Counted from the first letter of the stretch, positions 22,759-34,199 are shown. The stretch: DNA of 64,000 bases from Tupaia tana (GCA_026018925.1 JAKSZU010000009.1:68436949-68500948); one strand, 5' to 3'. The notes: a model not told the origin generated them from the sequence alone. Numbers and translations are program-made.

Positions 22759-23022
22759 GGGCCACCCAGAGGAGGGGTGGTTAAGGCCATTGGATACCAC
22801 GTGGCTGACTGTGCTGTTCATGTCCTGGACTCTGTGGCTTGAAAAACACGCTAAGACACATGTGCGTGCATGCTAAAATCCTGAAGGAAAAATGGAGGAG
22901 AACGGATTGCAGCATGACGATCCCTGTTGAAAAGGTGCTTTCTCACTTTTCTTTTTTCTCTCTCTGTCACTCCATCAAACACATGCACCTTATAAAACTT
23001 TTTGAAAAATATAAAAAATAAT
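22759..23022 (+). mobile_element. Long-type SINE, old copy
   Basis: Head GGGCCACCCAGAGGAGGGG. Body acatgtgcgtgcatgc. TSD gaatatactctg, perfect, at 22747-22758 and 23023-23034, despite the age of the element. Confidence 0.87.
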
Positions 23023-23331
23023 GAATATACTCTGTACATTATGAATAAAGGTGCCCATGCAGTAAGTCTATACCAAAATAGCTTATTGGGTTATAAAACT
23101 TATGAACAATACAGGGAGCTAAATATGTGGACATTAAATATAATTGTCCTATAAAATACTAATTAATGTGTTCTATAATTCAGATTTGACCATATATTTT
23201 ATTTTTCTGTTTTTCAATTACATGAATTATGAGTGAAATATGCACTTTTTCTTTCTTTCAGTGATTTTACATTTGAAATTATGTCTTCCTCAATATTTTA
23301 TTTATCAAATGATTCAAAATATTAGTTTTTG

Positions 23332-23608
23332 GGGATCAGCAGATGACTTATTGGTTGTGTCACTGGACTCCCAGATGGCTGAATGCAGTTCAAGTCCTGG
23401 GCCCAGTGGCTTTAAAACCACCCCGGGTGTATGTGTGTGCATGCCCAGGATCCAAGAGGAGAAGAGAGAAGGAATTACCTCGTGGCCATCTCTCCAGGGG
23501 ATAATTTCTCATTTTCTATCTCTCTGTCTCTCTCTTTCTCTTTCTGTCTTTCCAATGAGCACATGTGCCCTATAGCAAAAATATCTCTCTCTCTAAAAAA
23601 ACAAAAAA
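23332..23608 (+). mobile_element. Long-type SINE
   Basis: Head GGGGATCAGCAGATGAC, palindrome reduced to tctccaggggat, CT block expanded. Tail gccctatagcaaaaatatctctctctc then A's. Confidence 0.87.
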
Positions 23609-23753
23609 AAATCAGTTTCTGTCAAGTGTAGATTTATTTAAATCTTAAACCGATTTGTATTATTATATTTGTTACTTCAGTATGAATATTGTCTTGGCTG
23701 AAATTATTGTATGATATGTAAACTTTGCGTACATTTAAAAATGATATCTTTAT

Positions 23754-23909
23754 GGTCCAGCAGATGTCATGTTGGTTAAGGTGCCGGACTCCCACATGAC
23801 TAACTAAGGTTTGAGTCCTGCACCTGGCTGCTTGAAAATCACACATGCTAAAAATCCCAGGAGGAGAACAGAGGAGAAGGGATTGTGGTGTGGCCATTCC
23901 CCTAAGAAG

Positions 23910-23963
<54 letters not shown>

Positions 23964-24040
23964 GTCTCTCTCCCTCCCTCCCTCCCTCCTCGGAGAGTGC
24001 ATGCATCCTATGGCAAAAAAAAAAATCTTAAAAAAAAAAT
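23754..24040 (+). mobile_element. Long-type SINE with expanded CT block
   Basis: Head GGTCCAGCAGATGTCATG. The CT block has grown into a (CT)n microsatellite (about 23912-23990, ending in CCCT units). The body lacks the GTGCGTGCGTGCC segment. Confidence 0.83.
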
Positions 24041-24049
24041 GAAGCCTTT

Positions 24050-24309
24050 TTTTTTTTTAGAGGTTTTCGCTATAGGGCACGTGTGCTCGCCAGACAGACA
24101 GAGAGAGACATAGAGACAGAACGTGAGAAATCATCCCCCAGGGAGGATGGTCACGCCACAATCCCTTCTCCTCCATTCTCCTCTCGGGATATTGGGCACG
24201 CACGCACACACGCCCAGCGTGACTTTTAAGCCACCAGGTCCGGGACGCAAACTGTGGTCGACTACGTGGGAGTCCAGCGACATAGCCATTACGCTAACTG
24301 CTGATTCCC
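24050..24309 (-). mobile_element. Long-type SINE, GGGAATCAGCAG subtype
   Basis: TSD aaaaaatgaagcctt (left of poly-T) and aaaaaatgaagtctt (right). It landed directly in the A tail of the SINE at 23754, tail to tail. Confidence 0.9.
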
Positions 24310-24344
24310 AAAAAATGAAGTCTTGAAGTAGAGTTACAGAACTA

Positions 24345-24535
24345 GCCATGGTGGCATGGTGGTGATTGTTCAGTCTGATTCCCGAGTCAACCTGCTCACA
24401 TTGGGTGCATGAGTATGTGCTTTTGATTCTGGTTGTCTGAAAAACTGGGAGGAGTGAGTGTCATAGCATAAGGTCCTGTTGAGTTTGAGTATCTTTCTCT
24501 CTGTTTCTCTCTCATGAGAAAAAGAAATATTAATA
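24345..24535 (+). mobile_element. Divergent tRNA-like SINE (third family)
   Basis: Opens gccatggtggcatggtggtgattg, has a CT block (atctttctctctgtttctctc) and a tail starting atgagaaaaagaaa. No GGGACCAGCAG head. Confidence 0.4.
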
Positions 24536-24952
24536 TGTGAACTTAAAACAATAAGAGTTATGGGTTATTTTCAAAGCCTCCACGGCAATTTTCTCTTTTT
24601 TCATTCTTCAAGGAAAAGACATTTTGAAAATTGCTGTAAGTTTTGTCTACCAGAATTTAACAATAATTTAGACAAATACACATAAGAACATACATACAAA
24701 GGCACACATATATAAATATTTGTTCCAATTAAGGTTACGACTTCAAGTGGAATAAAGCTGTTCGCATATTTAAGATTTTTTTGCAAGTTATATTATAATT
24801 TCACATGAATCCTTGATATGAACGATGATCTGAGCATCACCTGTGTATTTCTCAAAAATGGAAAAATTAAAAGAATTTATTTTACTTGAGGGTACTAATA
24901 GTCTTAATGCAAGCAAACCCTCTATTTTAATGCTATAATTTACAATTTCAAT

Positions 24953-25074
24953 ATATGGTCTTCATAAAGCTCATGAAAAAATGTTTATTAATTAAAAAAG
25001 TGCATGGATTTTGAATTTTTTGCACCAAAATAAACTTACACTTTTATTACATTTTGCAATAATTTTTGAAGTAC
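24953..25074. mobile_element. Mariner-like MITE, copy 1
   Basis: Inner segment gcatggattttgaatt...ttgcaccaaaataaactta matches the element at 62586. Decayed terminal inverted repeats: ggtcttcataaagctcatg at the left and caataatttttgaagtac at the right. Confidence 0.6.
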
Positions 25075-25079
25075 ACACA

Positions 25080-25124
25080 AACACACATATATGTGTGTGA
25101 ATATATGTGTATATATATTTATGT
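25080..25124. repeat. CA/TG-rich palindromic simple repeat
   Basis: acacacatatatgtgtgtg followed by atatatgtgtatatatat, directly after the MITE. Confidence 0.7.
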
Positions 25125-25520
25125 CCTGATTTGTGATAGAAGATTAAAACCTAGGAAACAATCTTCATTCTAGGTGGAAATTCTGATATTAAGGTGAAGG
25201 TGGTGAGGACAAAGAATGTTCCAAAAAGACAGGTACTAACTAAATACTATATCTTGTGGTACAAGTAATCTCTTTAAAATAAATCCTTTTTTTTTTTAAT
25301 TAATGATGTGAGGCAGAAATACAAAACGCCATTGTACTTCACATTGACATATAAACAACCCTACATTAATTGGGGGTCCACGAAAAGAAGGAAGAAGCCA
25401 TTTCATAAAGTGATATAAAGTGATGTAGTGTTAAGGGGCACGTGAGCCGAAAAGGAGCCTCATAATCAAATCTGATATGAGAAGGAGCATGAATATGTTG
25501 AAGAGTGACAATTATGAAAC
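25125..25520. other. Unique sequence
   Basis: Nothing recognisable between the simple repeat and the MIR. Confidence 0.35.
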
Positions 25521-25524
25521 CACA

Positions 25525-25766
25525 CTGACTGGTTCACATTCTTACTCTACTACTTAGCTGTGTTAGACTTGGAATTTGATCTAGCTTCTCTGTGCTTCAG
25601 ATTTAGCCCTGATGAAATGAGGATAATAATAATAATACATACTCCATGAGGTTTTATAAGCATTAAGTTAGATCATTCAGTTTAAGCATTTAAGCATTTA
25701 TTTATGCACAGTGTCTGATATTAGCAGACAAATGTTAAACATCAGCTATTATTATTATTTATTAAT
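25525..25766 (+). mobile_element. MIR (ancient SINE)
   Basis: Follows the MIR pattern: tactacttagctgtg..., tctctgtgcttcag, gatgaaatgaggataataataata, ...catgaggttttataagcattaagttag, ...cacagtgtctgatatt. About 30% diverged, as expected. Confidence 0.8.
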
Positions 25767-25783
25767 CTTATTAAACTCTTTTT

Positions 25784-26040
25784 TTTTTTGAGAGGTTTTC
25801 ACTATAGGGTGCGTGCACTCGCCAGACAGACAGACAGAGACATAGAGACAGAAAGCGAGAAATCATCCCCCAGGGGGGATGGTCACGCCACAATCCCTTC
25901 TCCTCTATTCTCCTCTCGGGATATTGGGCACACACGCACACGCGCCCAGCGTGAGTTTTAAGCCACCAGGTCTGGGACGCAAACCGCGGTCAACTACGTG
26001 GGAGTCCAGTGACATAGTCATTACGCTAACTGCTAGTTGC
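25784..26040 (-). mobile_element. Long-type SINE
   Basis: Complete copy. Its TSD of about 16 bp, cttattaaactctttt, occurs at 25767-25782 and 26041-26056. Confidence 0.93.
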
Positions 26041-26969
26041 CTTATTAAACTCTTTTTATTGGAGCATATTTGCCCATTCATTATTTTAGCCTTTGTTGAG
26101 GAATCAAAATGTGAAATTTTTGCTAAATTAATTTATTTATTTTGCATTAATTTACTGAACATCATCACAGTGTGCAATATGTGATTTCTTATCCAGAATG
26201 CACTGTATAGTGGCTTAATCACAAATGTTATTGTCAACAAATAATTTTGCATTTGTTTCTTGTGTGTGTGTGTATATATGTATATCTATTCCTCCCCCCA
26301 TTTCTCACCCTCTGCCATTTCCCCACACTCCTCCCACACTGTCTCTGGTATCTGGAGTTTCTTTCCATTTCTTTTTATTTTCCCCACATTTTATTGATTC
26401 ACAAAATATCTTAATTAATCTAACTACTTTCAATAGCAAGTTCAGCTAATGTATACATATCTGTGAACACATGTTTGAATTTCAGAATGAAACTCTGTGA
26501 GTAGAATAAATACATTATAAAGTAGCACCTAGCTGAGGCTATATAGCTTACTGTAGTCATTAAATACGTATTTTTAATATATTTTTTTAATTTCAAGAAA
26601 GGTAGTTTTAGCTTTAATAAATCAAAATCAAAGAATGTTAAGAGAACTTTGCTTAAGACTTAGAAGCAGAAAACAGATTAGGATTCTGTTCAAATAGTAG
26701 GTACATGGACATGTCAGCAACTCAAGACAAAAAGCCTTAGCTCTGGAAAACAAAGCATAGAAGATCAGTAATATTTTAGTCAAAAGTCATAAAATTCTAT
26801 TTCACCAGTTCAATCTCATATACTTTACCTCCTGTTGTGGTCCAACCTTTCCATTTAAATTATGGAAGATAAAATTGAACTTCAGACTTGTCCCTTCAAT
26901 TAAGCTGGCCATTTTCTTAGTTGTTTTTGAACTCTTATTTCTATGCATCTCACTTTAGTTTTCCTGATA

Positions 26970-28299
26970 CAGCACTCCCTTTAGAATTTCTTGAAGAACT
27001 GGCCTGGTGTTGGTGAATTCTTTCAGCTTTTTTTTATCTGAGAATGTTCTTGTATTCTCTGCCCATGTGAAGGATAAACTTGCCGATTATATCATTCTTA
27101 GTCAAAACTGTTTTTCACTCAACACTTTGAATTTATTTTCCCATTCTTTTCTTGCTCAAATTGTTTCCAATGAGAGATCTGCTGTTAGCCTGATGGGATA
27201 TCCTTTGAAGGTAACTTGACGTTTCTCTCTTGCCAGTCTGAGTATCTTGTCTTTGTCTGTGGTTTTGGTCAATCTGGCTATAATGTGTCTTGGAGAAGAT
27301 CTTCTTGGGTTGATTCTATTTGGGGTCCTTTGTATTTCTTGAGTCTGGATTTTTTTTTTTTTTTTTTTTGAGAGGTTTTTTGCTATAGGGCGCGTGCGCT
27401 CGCCAGACAGACAGAGAGAGACAGAGAGATAGAAAGCGAGAAATCACCCCCCAGGGGGGATGGTCACGCCGCAATCCCTTCTCCTCCATTCTCCTCTTGG
27501 GATCTTGGGCACGCACGCACACGCGCCCGGCGTGAGTTGTAAGCCACCGGGTCCGAGACGCGAACCGTGGTCGACTACGTGGGAATCCAGCGACATAGCC
27601 ATTACGCTAACTGCTGGTTCCCGAGTCTGGATTTTTGAATGCCTCTCTATGTTTGGAAAGTTTTCTTCTAGAATTTCATGGAATATATTATCAATGCCCT
27701 TATTAGTCTCTTCACCTTCTGGGATACCAATTATCAGGATGTTCAGACGTTTGATGGTATCTAGTATTTCTCATATATTATTCTCATATTTTGGGGAAAT
27801 CTTCTCAGTCTTCGTGGTGGACTTTTCTAGGCCATGGATTCTGTATTCTACATCTGAGATTCAATTTTCTATATGATCTAGTCTGCTTTTAATACTTTCA
27901 AGGGGGGTTTTGACTTCCTGTATTATAGCCTTCATCTCTAACAGTTCCATTTGATTTTTTTTTTATGCTGTGTATTTCCTCTTTCATATCATGTAAAAAC
28001 TTCCTCACCCCCTGGAACTTATCAGTTCTTTTCTCCTGCCTCTTCTGGAGTTCATTGTCTCTATTCTTTTGCATCTCTGTTAGTTTTGTCACTATGAATA
28101 TTTTAAATTCTTTATCTGAGACTTCTTTGAGCTCTCTTGTACTGTCTGTGGATGAAGAGGAGTTATTCTTTTCCTTTGGCAGAGAGGTGCTTTTTTTGCT
28201 TCTTATATTTCTTGTGCCTCTGCAGTGATTTCTAATCATCTGATGGGTTACACATTTCTTCCTAATTTCTAGAAGTTCAAACTGAGCATTCAGGTGCAT
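26970..28299 (-). pseudogene. L1 ORF1-type protein relic (half-L1 copy 2)
   Basis: Starts with a true ATG at 28299. The first 133 codons are open and include a low-complexity serine segment (KNNSSSSTDSTRELKE), a coiled-coil region rich in K/E/R with 'KLTEMQKNRDNELQKRQEKR', and then 'LHDMKEEIHSIKKK', matching copy 1. A frameshift near the A-run at about 27955-27965 ends the frame. The RRM/CTD part follows on the same strand at 27640-26970, split by a SINE at 27355-27622. ORF1 protein binds L1 RNA as a trimer; this copy is dead. Confidence 0.75.
27355..27622 (-). mobile_element. Long-type SINE in half-L1 copy 2
   Basis: GGGAACCAGCAG subtype with 'gtgagttgtaagcc', nearly identical to the SINE at 9660. 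TSD gagtctggattttt at 27341-27354 and 27623-27636. Confidence 0.94.
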
Positions 28300-28519
28300 G
28301 GAGGAGGAAGTGATCTACAATCTCTTTGCTGTTCTGTTTTTCTCCTGTTGTGTGGAAGATTCAATGGTAATTGAAGAATATTTTGACATAATATTTGGAT
28401 GTTTGATACAGTTCATTAGACCTGTCTAGACACTCAGTGCAAGGAGGCTAAGCAGCATAGTGATCAGGTCAAAGAAAAAGAATAAGAAAACAGAGAAAGT
28501 GAAGAAAAAGAGAGAGAGA

Positions 28520-28789
28520 GGGACCAGCAGTTAGCGTAATGGCTATGTCGCTGGACTCCCACGTAGTCGACCGCGGTTCGAGTCCCGGACCCGGCGGCTT
28601 AAACTCACGCCAGGCACGTGTACGTGCGTGCCCAAGATCCCGAGAGGAGAATGGAGGAGAAGGGATTGCGGCGTGGCCATCCCCCCTGGGGGGTGATTTC
28701 CTGCTTTCTATCTCTCTGTCTCTCTCTGTCTGTCTGGCGAGTGCACGCGCCCTATAGCAAAAACCTCTCCAAAAAAAGAAAAAAAAAAA
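28520..28789 (+). mobile_element. Long-type SINE in half-L1 5' UTR
   Basis: Very young looking: head GGGACCAGCAGTTAGCG, intact B box GGTTCGAGTCC and palindrome CCCCCCTGGGGGG at 28681-28693. Flanked by AAGAGAGAGAGAG on both sides. Confidence 0.94.
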
Positions 28790-28859
28790 AGAGAGAGAGA
28801 GAACAAAAAGAGAAAAAAAAAAAAAACAAAATAAATTTTTTAAAAAGCAAAAAATGAAA

Positions 28860-29308
28860 CTGCATGGTATGCAGGCACTAGTTCTCAGTTCTCATGGAGG
28901 AGTCAGTCTTCTTTTGCCCTTTTGCTTCTCCACATGAGAATGGGATCTAGAAGGTGAGTTCTCAGCAGAAATACTTCTTTTCTCTTATTCCCTAAAAGCA
29001 CTACTAGTTCTCAGCTCCCTTGGAGGAGTCAGTCTTCTTTTGCCCTCTTGCCTCTCTTAAATGAGAAGGGGAAAAGGATATTATTAACAAGATAAAGGAG
29101 CATCTGAGAGCCAAGAAAATACTACCTTAAAAATTAAAAAAAAAAAAGAAAAAGAAAAAAATGAAAAGTCAGAGACAGCAGAGAGACAGCAAAAGACAGA
29201 GAGGTACAGAGAGAAAGAGAGGTGTTTCTACTAGTCAAGAATGTAATCAGGAGGGTGAATTCTCATCAGAAAATCTTCATTTCTCTTAGTCCCTGAGAGC
29301 ACTAGTTC
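28860..29308 (-). repeat. Tandem units in half-L1 5' UTR
   Basis: The words gcactagttctcag, ggaggagtcagtcttcttttgccc and ggtgagttctcagcagaaa / gggtgaattctcatcagaaa recur two or three times: near 28875, 28990 and 29225-29310. Unit about 110-120 bp apart in the first two. This resembles monomer-type L1 promoters. Promoter function is inferred, not shown. Confidence 0.6.
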
Positions 29309-29387
29309 TCAAAATGTGAATTATTGAAGGAGATTTTCACTTCCTTTTTCTTGCAGTGAAAGAAATAATTCAAATATTAAAAATTGT

Positions 29388-29640
29388 TAGCAGATGGTGT
29401 AATGGTTACATCACTGGACTCTCATGTAGTTGACCATGGTTTGAGTCCCTGATCCAGTAGCTTAAAATTCAGACCAGGAGCATGTGTGTGCGTGCCCAAG
29501 ATCCTGAAAGGACAGTGGAGGAGAAGGGATTGCGGCATGGCCATCCCTGCTGGAAAGTGATTTCTCGCTTTCTGCCTCTCTATATCTCTCTCTGTCTCTC
29601 TGGCAAGCGCACACATGCGAAAGCAAAAATCACTCTAAAA
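29388..29640 (+). mobile_element. Long-type SINE, head shortened
   Basis: Starts at gcagatggtgtaatgg, lacking GGGACCA. Body, CT block and tail (gcaaaaatcactctaaaa) are present. Confidence 0.85.
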
Positions 29641-29644
29641 ATAT

Positions 29645-31438
29645 TGCTTTAAAGTGATTTAGAAGTAGATAGAACAAGGGAGAAAATATTTGAATGCAGT
29701 ATTTCTAAAGCTGTGTTATATAAACTAGTTTAATCTACCAGTACAGTAATTAATAATAATAATAGGAAGTGACAATAATTATCCTTTTAAATGTTAATAG
29801 TGCCTAGTTACATATTAAAGACCTTGAAGACATATATTTCAAACAAAATTTAACTTAGGATTTCATAACTTCTTAGACTATTGATTCTGCTTAACTCAAA
29901 ACCTATTAATAGCTAAGTAGTTATCTCAAGCTACCTTAGAACAGAGTTTGGAATAGATTAGTCTAAACTTAACTTTTAACCTAACTTAGAACATGACCAA
30001 AGCTACAAAAATAAGACTGGCATCCCCTTCAACTTGGTGAAATATTTTTATATCAAAAGGGAATGTTGGGAAGAACAAATAAGTTAAACAACAATCAAAA
30101 CTATCATTACTAAAAAAAATCATATATCATATTTTACTATTTGCCAAAAATAAGCAGAAATCTTCCTCAAACACAGTCCTCTGGTCTATAACAACGTGTA
30201 ACATCTGAACAATTGAAATGACCTCAAGCCTGAGGAAATGGTTTGTGGTGCCAGGTGAAGAATATAAAATTGAACTTCAAGTTCAACAAGGAAATGAAAA
30301 GTGGCATTTCAACAGACTTTTTTTTTTTTCCTATGCTTATGGCTTTGTCAGCCAGATATCCTTTCAGCATTTAGAAGACATATTATCATTTCATAACTTT
30401 TACTCGTACAATCTCTAGTTCAAGGTTCATGAATGTCAGTATTTTTGATGCCACAGATTTGTTATCTTTCTTACAAGAGTTTTACTTTATTTCTTCCTCA
30501 AGAAACTCACTCAAAGTCGAATACAAATTTCTATTTGCTCAAATTCACTGCAAGACATGGAAAAGTAAAAACTGTTTTGATAAGTAACACAGAGATGGCT
30601 GATAAAACACTGTGGGCTTGAGCTACAGTGTATAAATAACCTAATTTTCAGTGGTTTGGTTCTCTTTCAGGAGAGGATGCTAGAAACACTGAGATTCTCA
30701 GAAGCCTGTGAGTGGCCTTAGAATATTGGTCCTCGAGGAGCCTATGGAGCATGAATCGATGTGGTATAGATTTTGGGCCTTTATCCTGCAGAATATAAGG
30801 TCCAAAATCACTGCCGAAGCAGAGAAGAAATGCATATAATCAAGCCAAATAGACTAAGGTATTTAAAATTTGGTGAAATTTGAGACTATTAATAAGGAAT
30901 AAATGAGTTTCAAAAGAAGGAATGCTTTTGTATTTAATACTTAAACTCAATGTTTCCAAAGGCCATACTGGGAATCAAAATATGTGACATTAAGTTAGGT
31001 GGTGACTGTGTGAGCAAGTATTAATTCATCTGCTTGTTATCCTCAAAGTAAACCCAGTATTGCTAATGTATCAAATTTTCAAAAAAGGCAGAAAATCAGA
31101 TTTTCTCTGTGTTAATGCCTAAATACGTAATCCATGTTTGCCATCCATTGTATTGATGGTATCTGATTGATGAAAGGCTGCTAAGGGAAATACAAAATCT
31201 GGGTTTATGCAGAACATTCAACATAGTGGAGAGTTGTTTGCCCTCCTCATGTCATTATCATTTCCAAGGTCAATGAGATAGAATTCTGAGTACAAAAATT
31301 ACCTAAATGTTGAATAAACGTAGTCCTAATTTAAAATTACACAGTGGGCTCGCCTCTATAGTTTCCAAAATGAGAGTGGTCTATATCACAACCAGGAAAA
31401 CTCAGATGTTAGGTGTAGCAGAAGAAGTAAAGATGGGA
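29645..31438. other. SINE-free unique island
   Basis: About 1.8 kb with no recognisable repeat. Two short frames (30218-30418 and 30433-30621, plus) have no recognisable domains. No RNA gene is seen. Confidence 0.4.
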
Positions 31439-31454
31439 AAGTATGATTATTTTC

Positions 31455-31535
31455 CCTTTTTTGAAAGAATTATTAATTTAATTTAATTTATCATTATTAT
31501 TATCTTTTTTAATTTGCTGTAGGGCACGTGAGCTC

Positions 31536-31572
<37 letters not shown>

Positions 31573-31660
31573 TGAAAAGAAAACCACCAGGTTCAGAACT
31601 CAAACCACTGGAATCCATATGGGAATCCAGCACCTTAACCACCATACCACCTGCTGGACC
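31455..31660 (-). mobile_element. Intermediate SINE (no body, long-type end)
   Basis: Has TTGCTGTAGGGCACGTGAGCTC at the tail side and a (GA)n block (31543-31569), but no central body. Perfect 15-bp TSD agtatgattattttc at 31440-31454 and 31661-31675. Confidence 0.92.
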
Positions 31661-31784
31661 AGTATGATTATTTTCTATGTCTGTTTATTTTTATTTCATT
31701 TACCTTAAGATTTTTCGTGAAAATTATGTTTGTGGATATAGCCAACTAATTTATATAGCCAACTAATTTTTTTTATAATACTCC

Positions 31785-32335
31785 TTTTAATTTCTCAATA
31801 TTTACTAGAGAAATTGCCAACTCTCCAGAACCTTTTGCTTATCTTGACAATAGGCATCACTCATACCTCTGTTCTCTTTTTTATATTTACTCTTCTGATT
31901 ATTATTACAGTATCTCATGACTTATTTGAACGTCTGCCCACTCTACTGTGAACTCTTCGTCTCTTTTTTATTTAATTGCAGAGGGCACATGCCCTCATGA
32001 GAGAGAGAGAGAAAGCAACTCCCAGTGGGGAATAATTACATCTCAGTCTCTTCTTTCCTCCATTGCTCCTCCCTAAAAGAATTTGGGGCTTTCATGTACA
32101 AGCATTTGGTGTGTTTTTCAAGCTGTCAGGGCCAGGATTTGAATTGCAAACAGCTTTGCGGCATCCAGCTTTCTTTGCATAGCACCTAACCACTATGCTC
32201 TGGGCCAGCCTACTACTGCAAATTTCTTAAGGGCAAAATGAACATTTTGTACACCTCTGTGTTCCTATTTCCTTATACAACACAGTGCCTAATTCATAGT
32301 AAGGAAAACATTTCTTTAGCTACATGATGTATGTC
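31785..32335 (+). mobile_element. L2 3' end, split by a SINE
   Basis: The right part (tttcttaagggcaaaatgaac...cctctgtgttcctatttcc...cacagtgcctaattcatagtaagg) has the L2 3' UTR pattern. The left part before 31960 fits the upstream L2 sequence less clearly. Confidence 0.55.
31962..32209 (-). mobile_element. Old SINE subfamily (GGCTGGCCC head)
   Basis: Differs from the main long type at the head, which reads ggctggcccagagcatagtgg on the minus strand. It keeps tccattgctcctccct and a decayed 'cccagtgggg'. The copy at 55968 belongs to the same subfamily. Confidence 0.65.
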
Positions 32336-32469
32336 ATGTGGGCATTTATTTAAACGGATAGCACTACATAACTAAATTGTGTGTTTCAGGGACAAAATAT
32401 TGATACTTACGGTATCTGGTTATGTGTGAAGTATTTAGCTTTAATTCGGTATTAATATTCACTATGTCA

Positions 32470-32703
32470 GGCCAGCTGGTGGCATGGTGGGTAAGGTGGC
32501 TGAATCCCATATGCCCGATTGTGTGGTTTGAGTCCTGAACCCACAGCTTGAGAAACATGCCAGAGAGGAGACAAATTCTGAGAGGAGAATGGAGGAGAAA
32601 GATTGCAGCTTGGCCATCTCCACTGGGGATGCTTTCTCACATTCTCTCTCTCTCTTTCCAACAAGCACATGTGCCCTATAGCAAATTAAAAAATAATAAT
32701 AAT
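32470..32703 (+). mobile_element. Long-type SINE, shortened body
   Basis: Head GGCCAGCTGGTGGCATGG. The GTGCGTGCGTGCCC segment is deleted. Perfect TSD attcactatgtca at 32457-32469 and 32704-32716. Confidence 0.9.
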
Positions 32704-32814
32704 AATTCACTATGTCAAGCATTCACTAACTTAACTCCCCACTTTGTAAAATTTAAAACAATTATAAAATACTCTAATTTGCTGATGGTAGCAAGGTTTA
32801 TATCCAAAACCTTT

Positions 32815-32973
32815 ATATGGGGTACAGAAACATTCGTTTGAATTCCAGCTTCTCCTTAACTTGTTCTATAACCTTAGGCAAATCACTTTGCTTTGGGTCT
32901 GTTTCTTTTTGGGTCAAATGGCAAAATATTTTCCTTACCTACTGAATGGAATTATGTGAAAACCAAAGGTCAC
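32815..32973 (+). mobile_element. MIR
   Basis: Core pattern: gaattccagcttctccttaacttgttctataaccttaggcaaatcactttgc, then 'tctgtttctttttgggtcaaatggcaaaatatt'. Confidence 0.7.
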
Positions 32974-32990
32974 AAAATACAAATGATTGG

Positions 32991-33223
32991 AAGGAATCAA
33001 GGATGGCAAAACAAAAAACAAAGTATACAAGACATAAGAATTGGAAAATTATTTGCTGAAAACATGTATGTTGATGTGCTTGATTGAGCCAATACACAGT
33101 GTATTTTGGATGGAAAATTCATTTGTATGCTGTAATGATGTATAGTGAATTAATGTAAAAAAACAAATTTAAAGAGAAAAAAAATATTTCCCCATTAGAT
33201 TGTTGTCAGTTCACAATAAAAAA
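32991..33223 (+). mobile_element. L1/half-L1 3' tail insertion with extra 3' sequence
   Basis: The stretch from about 33008 to 33180 matches the 3' tail of the half-L1 copies (atgtatgttgatgtgcttgattgagcc...gtgtattttggatggaaaa...). It is followed by about 45 bp of unrelated sequence ending AATAAAAAAAA. The TSD aaaatacaaatgattgg (32974-32990) and aaaatacaaatggttgg (33224-33240) encloses both parts. Confidence 0.65.
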
Positions 33224-33240
33224 AAAATACAAATGGTTGG

Positions 33241-34198
33241 CAGTTTAATTATTGATGCAATATCTTTTTCAAATAAAGTCCTAGTAAGCACTGTTTTAAA
33301 ACTAATATTTCTTGACATATTTAAATAACTTTTATATATGGTGAATTTAAGGATTTGTTAAAAATCAAGCTTTATTCTACTATAGCATGCAAGAATCTCT
33401 CTCTGTTTCAGAAAAGTGTTGACCAATCAAGTTTTTATTTTTATTTCAAACAAAAAGACCATCAGCAAATGATTATGATTCACCTCAGAAAACTAATGAA
33501 TGGTATTTGCAGGTAATTTAACAGATAGTCATTTTGAAAAGCATACTTTCTAGAGTTACATAAAAATGCATACAATTATGAAATTATAATGCCATTATTA
33601 GCTAATTTTGATTACTCCTGGTTTTGTACATTGTTCAATGTTTACTAAATGTTTAATCTAAGGACTGATCATTGAAGTATGATAAAAGGTAGAATTCAAA
33701 CAACCCAGTGATCAATAAAAGACATTTCTCAGTACTACTACATTAACTACTCAAAATATCACTAAGAGACTTTTGATTGCTTTTCTTCTTCCATAAAGTG
33801 AGTGGAAGTGCCGAATTCAGTTAATAATCAGCAATTTTTGTTAGAGCAAATCAAAACACTAACTCAGAAAAAATCCAAGTGAACCAAATAAAAAGGATGT
33901 AATAAAAGCAGAATGAAATTACAATACTATAAATAAAGAGGCAAATTCAATTCAATACGCATCAACAAGACAAAAATCACTTGCTACCTAAATGTAATAT
34001 GAAACCAAGACAATGTACATGGCTTGCTACCTGTTCTCCCTCTGTTGAGACTCAGTAATTATCGATTGTCAGCAAAGATTATCTTTCAAAAAACCTAGCT
34101 GCTAATTATAGCAGAAATCCCACAACAGCATTGTGGGAATATACTAAAATGACTGTCATATCAGAAATACCTGAAACACATGCTAAAAATGTGATAAC
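33241..34198. other. Unique sequence
   Basis: A/T-rich, no repeat recognised. The 33960-34150 part is slightly GC-richer and could be a conserved non-coding block, but nothing proves it. Confidence 0.35.
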
Positions 34199-34199
34199 A

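Larger units (their letters stand above)
26116..29308 (-). mobile_element. Half-L1 (HAL1-like), copy 2, full length
   Basis: Minus strand, order 5' UTR (29308-28300), ORF1 (28299 to about 26970), 3' UTR to 26116. No ORF2. It starts with GAGAACTAGTG, as copy 1 does, which suggests a true 5' end. A 12-bp TSD, tcaaaatgtgaa, occurs at 26104-26115 and 29309-29320. The 5' UTR contains repeated units (28860-29310). Two long SINEs (27355 and 28520) are inserted; without them the element is about 2.65 kb. Best single template for a consensus of this family. Confidence 0.85.

Noticed and set aside
23912-23990. Stand-alone CT-repeat regulatory element
   Set aside because: It is the expanded CT block of the SINE at 23754.
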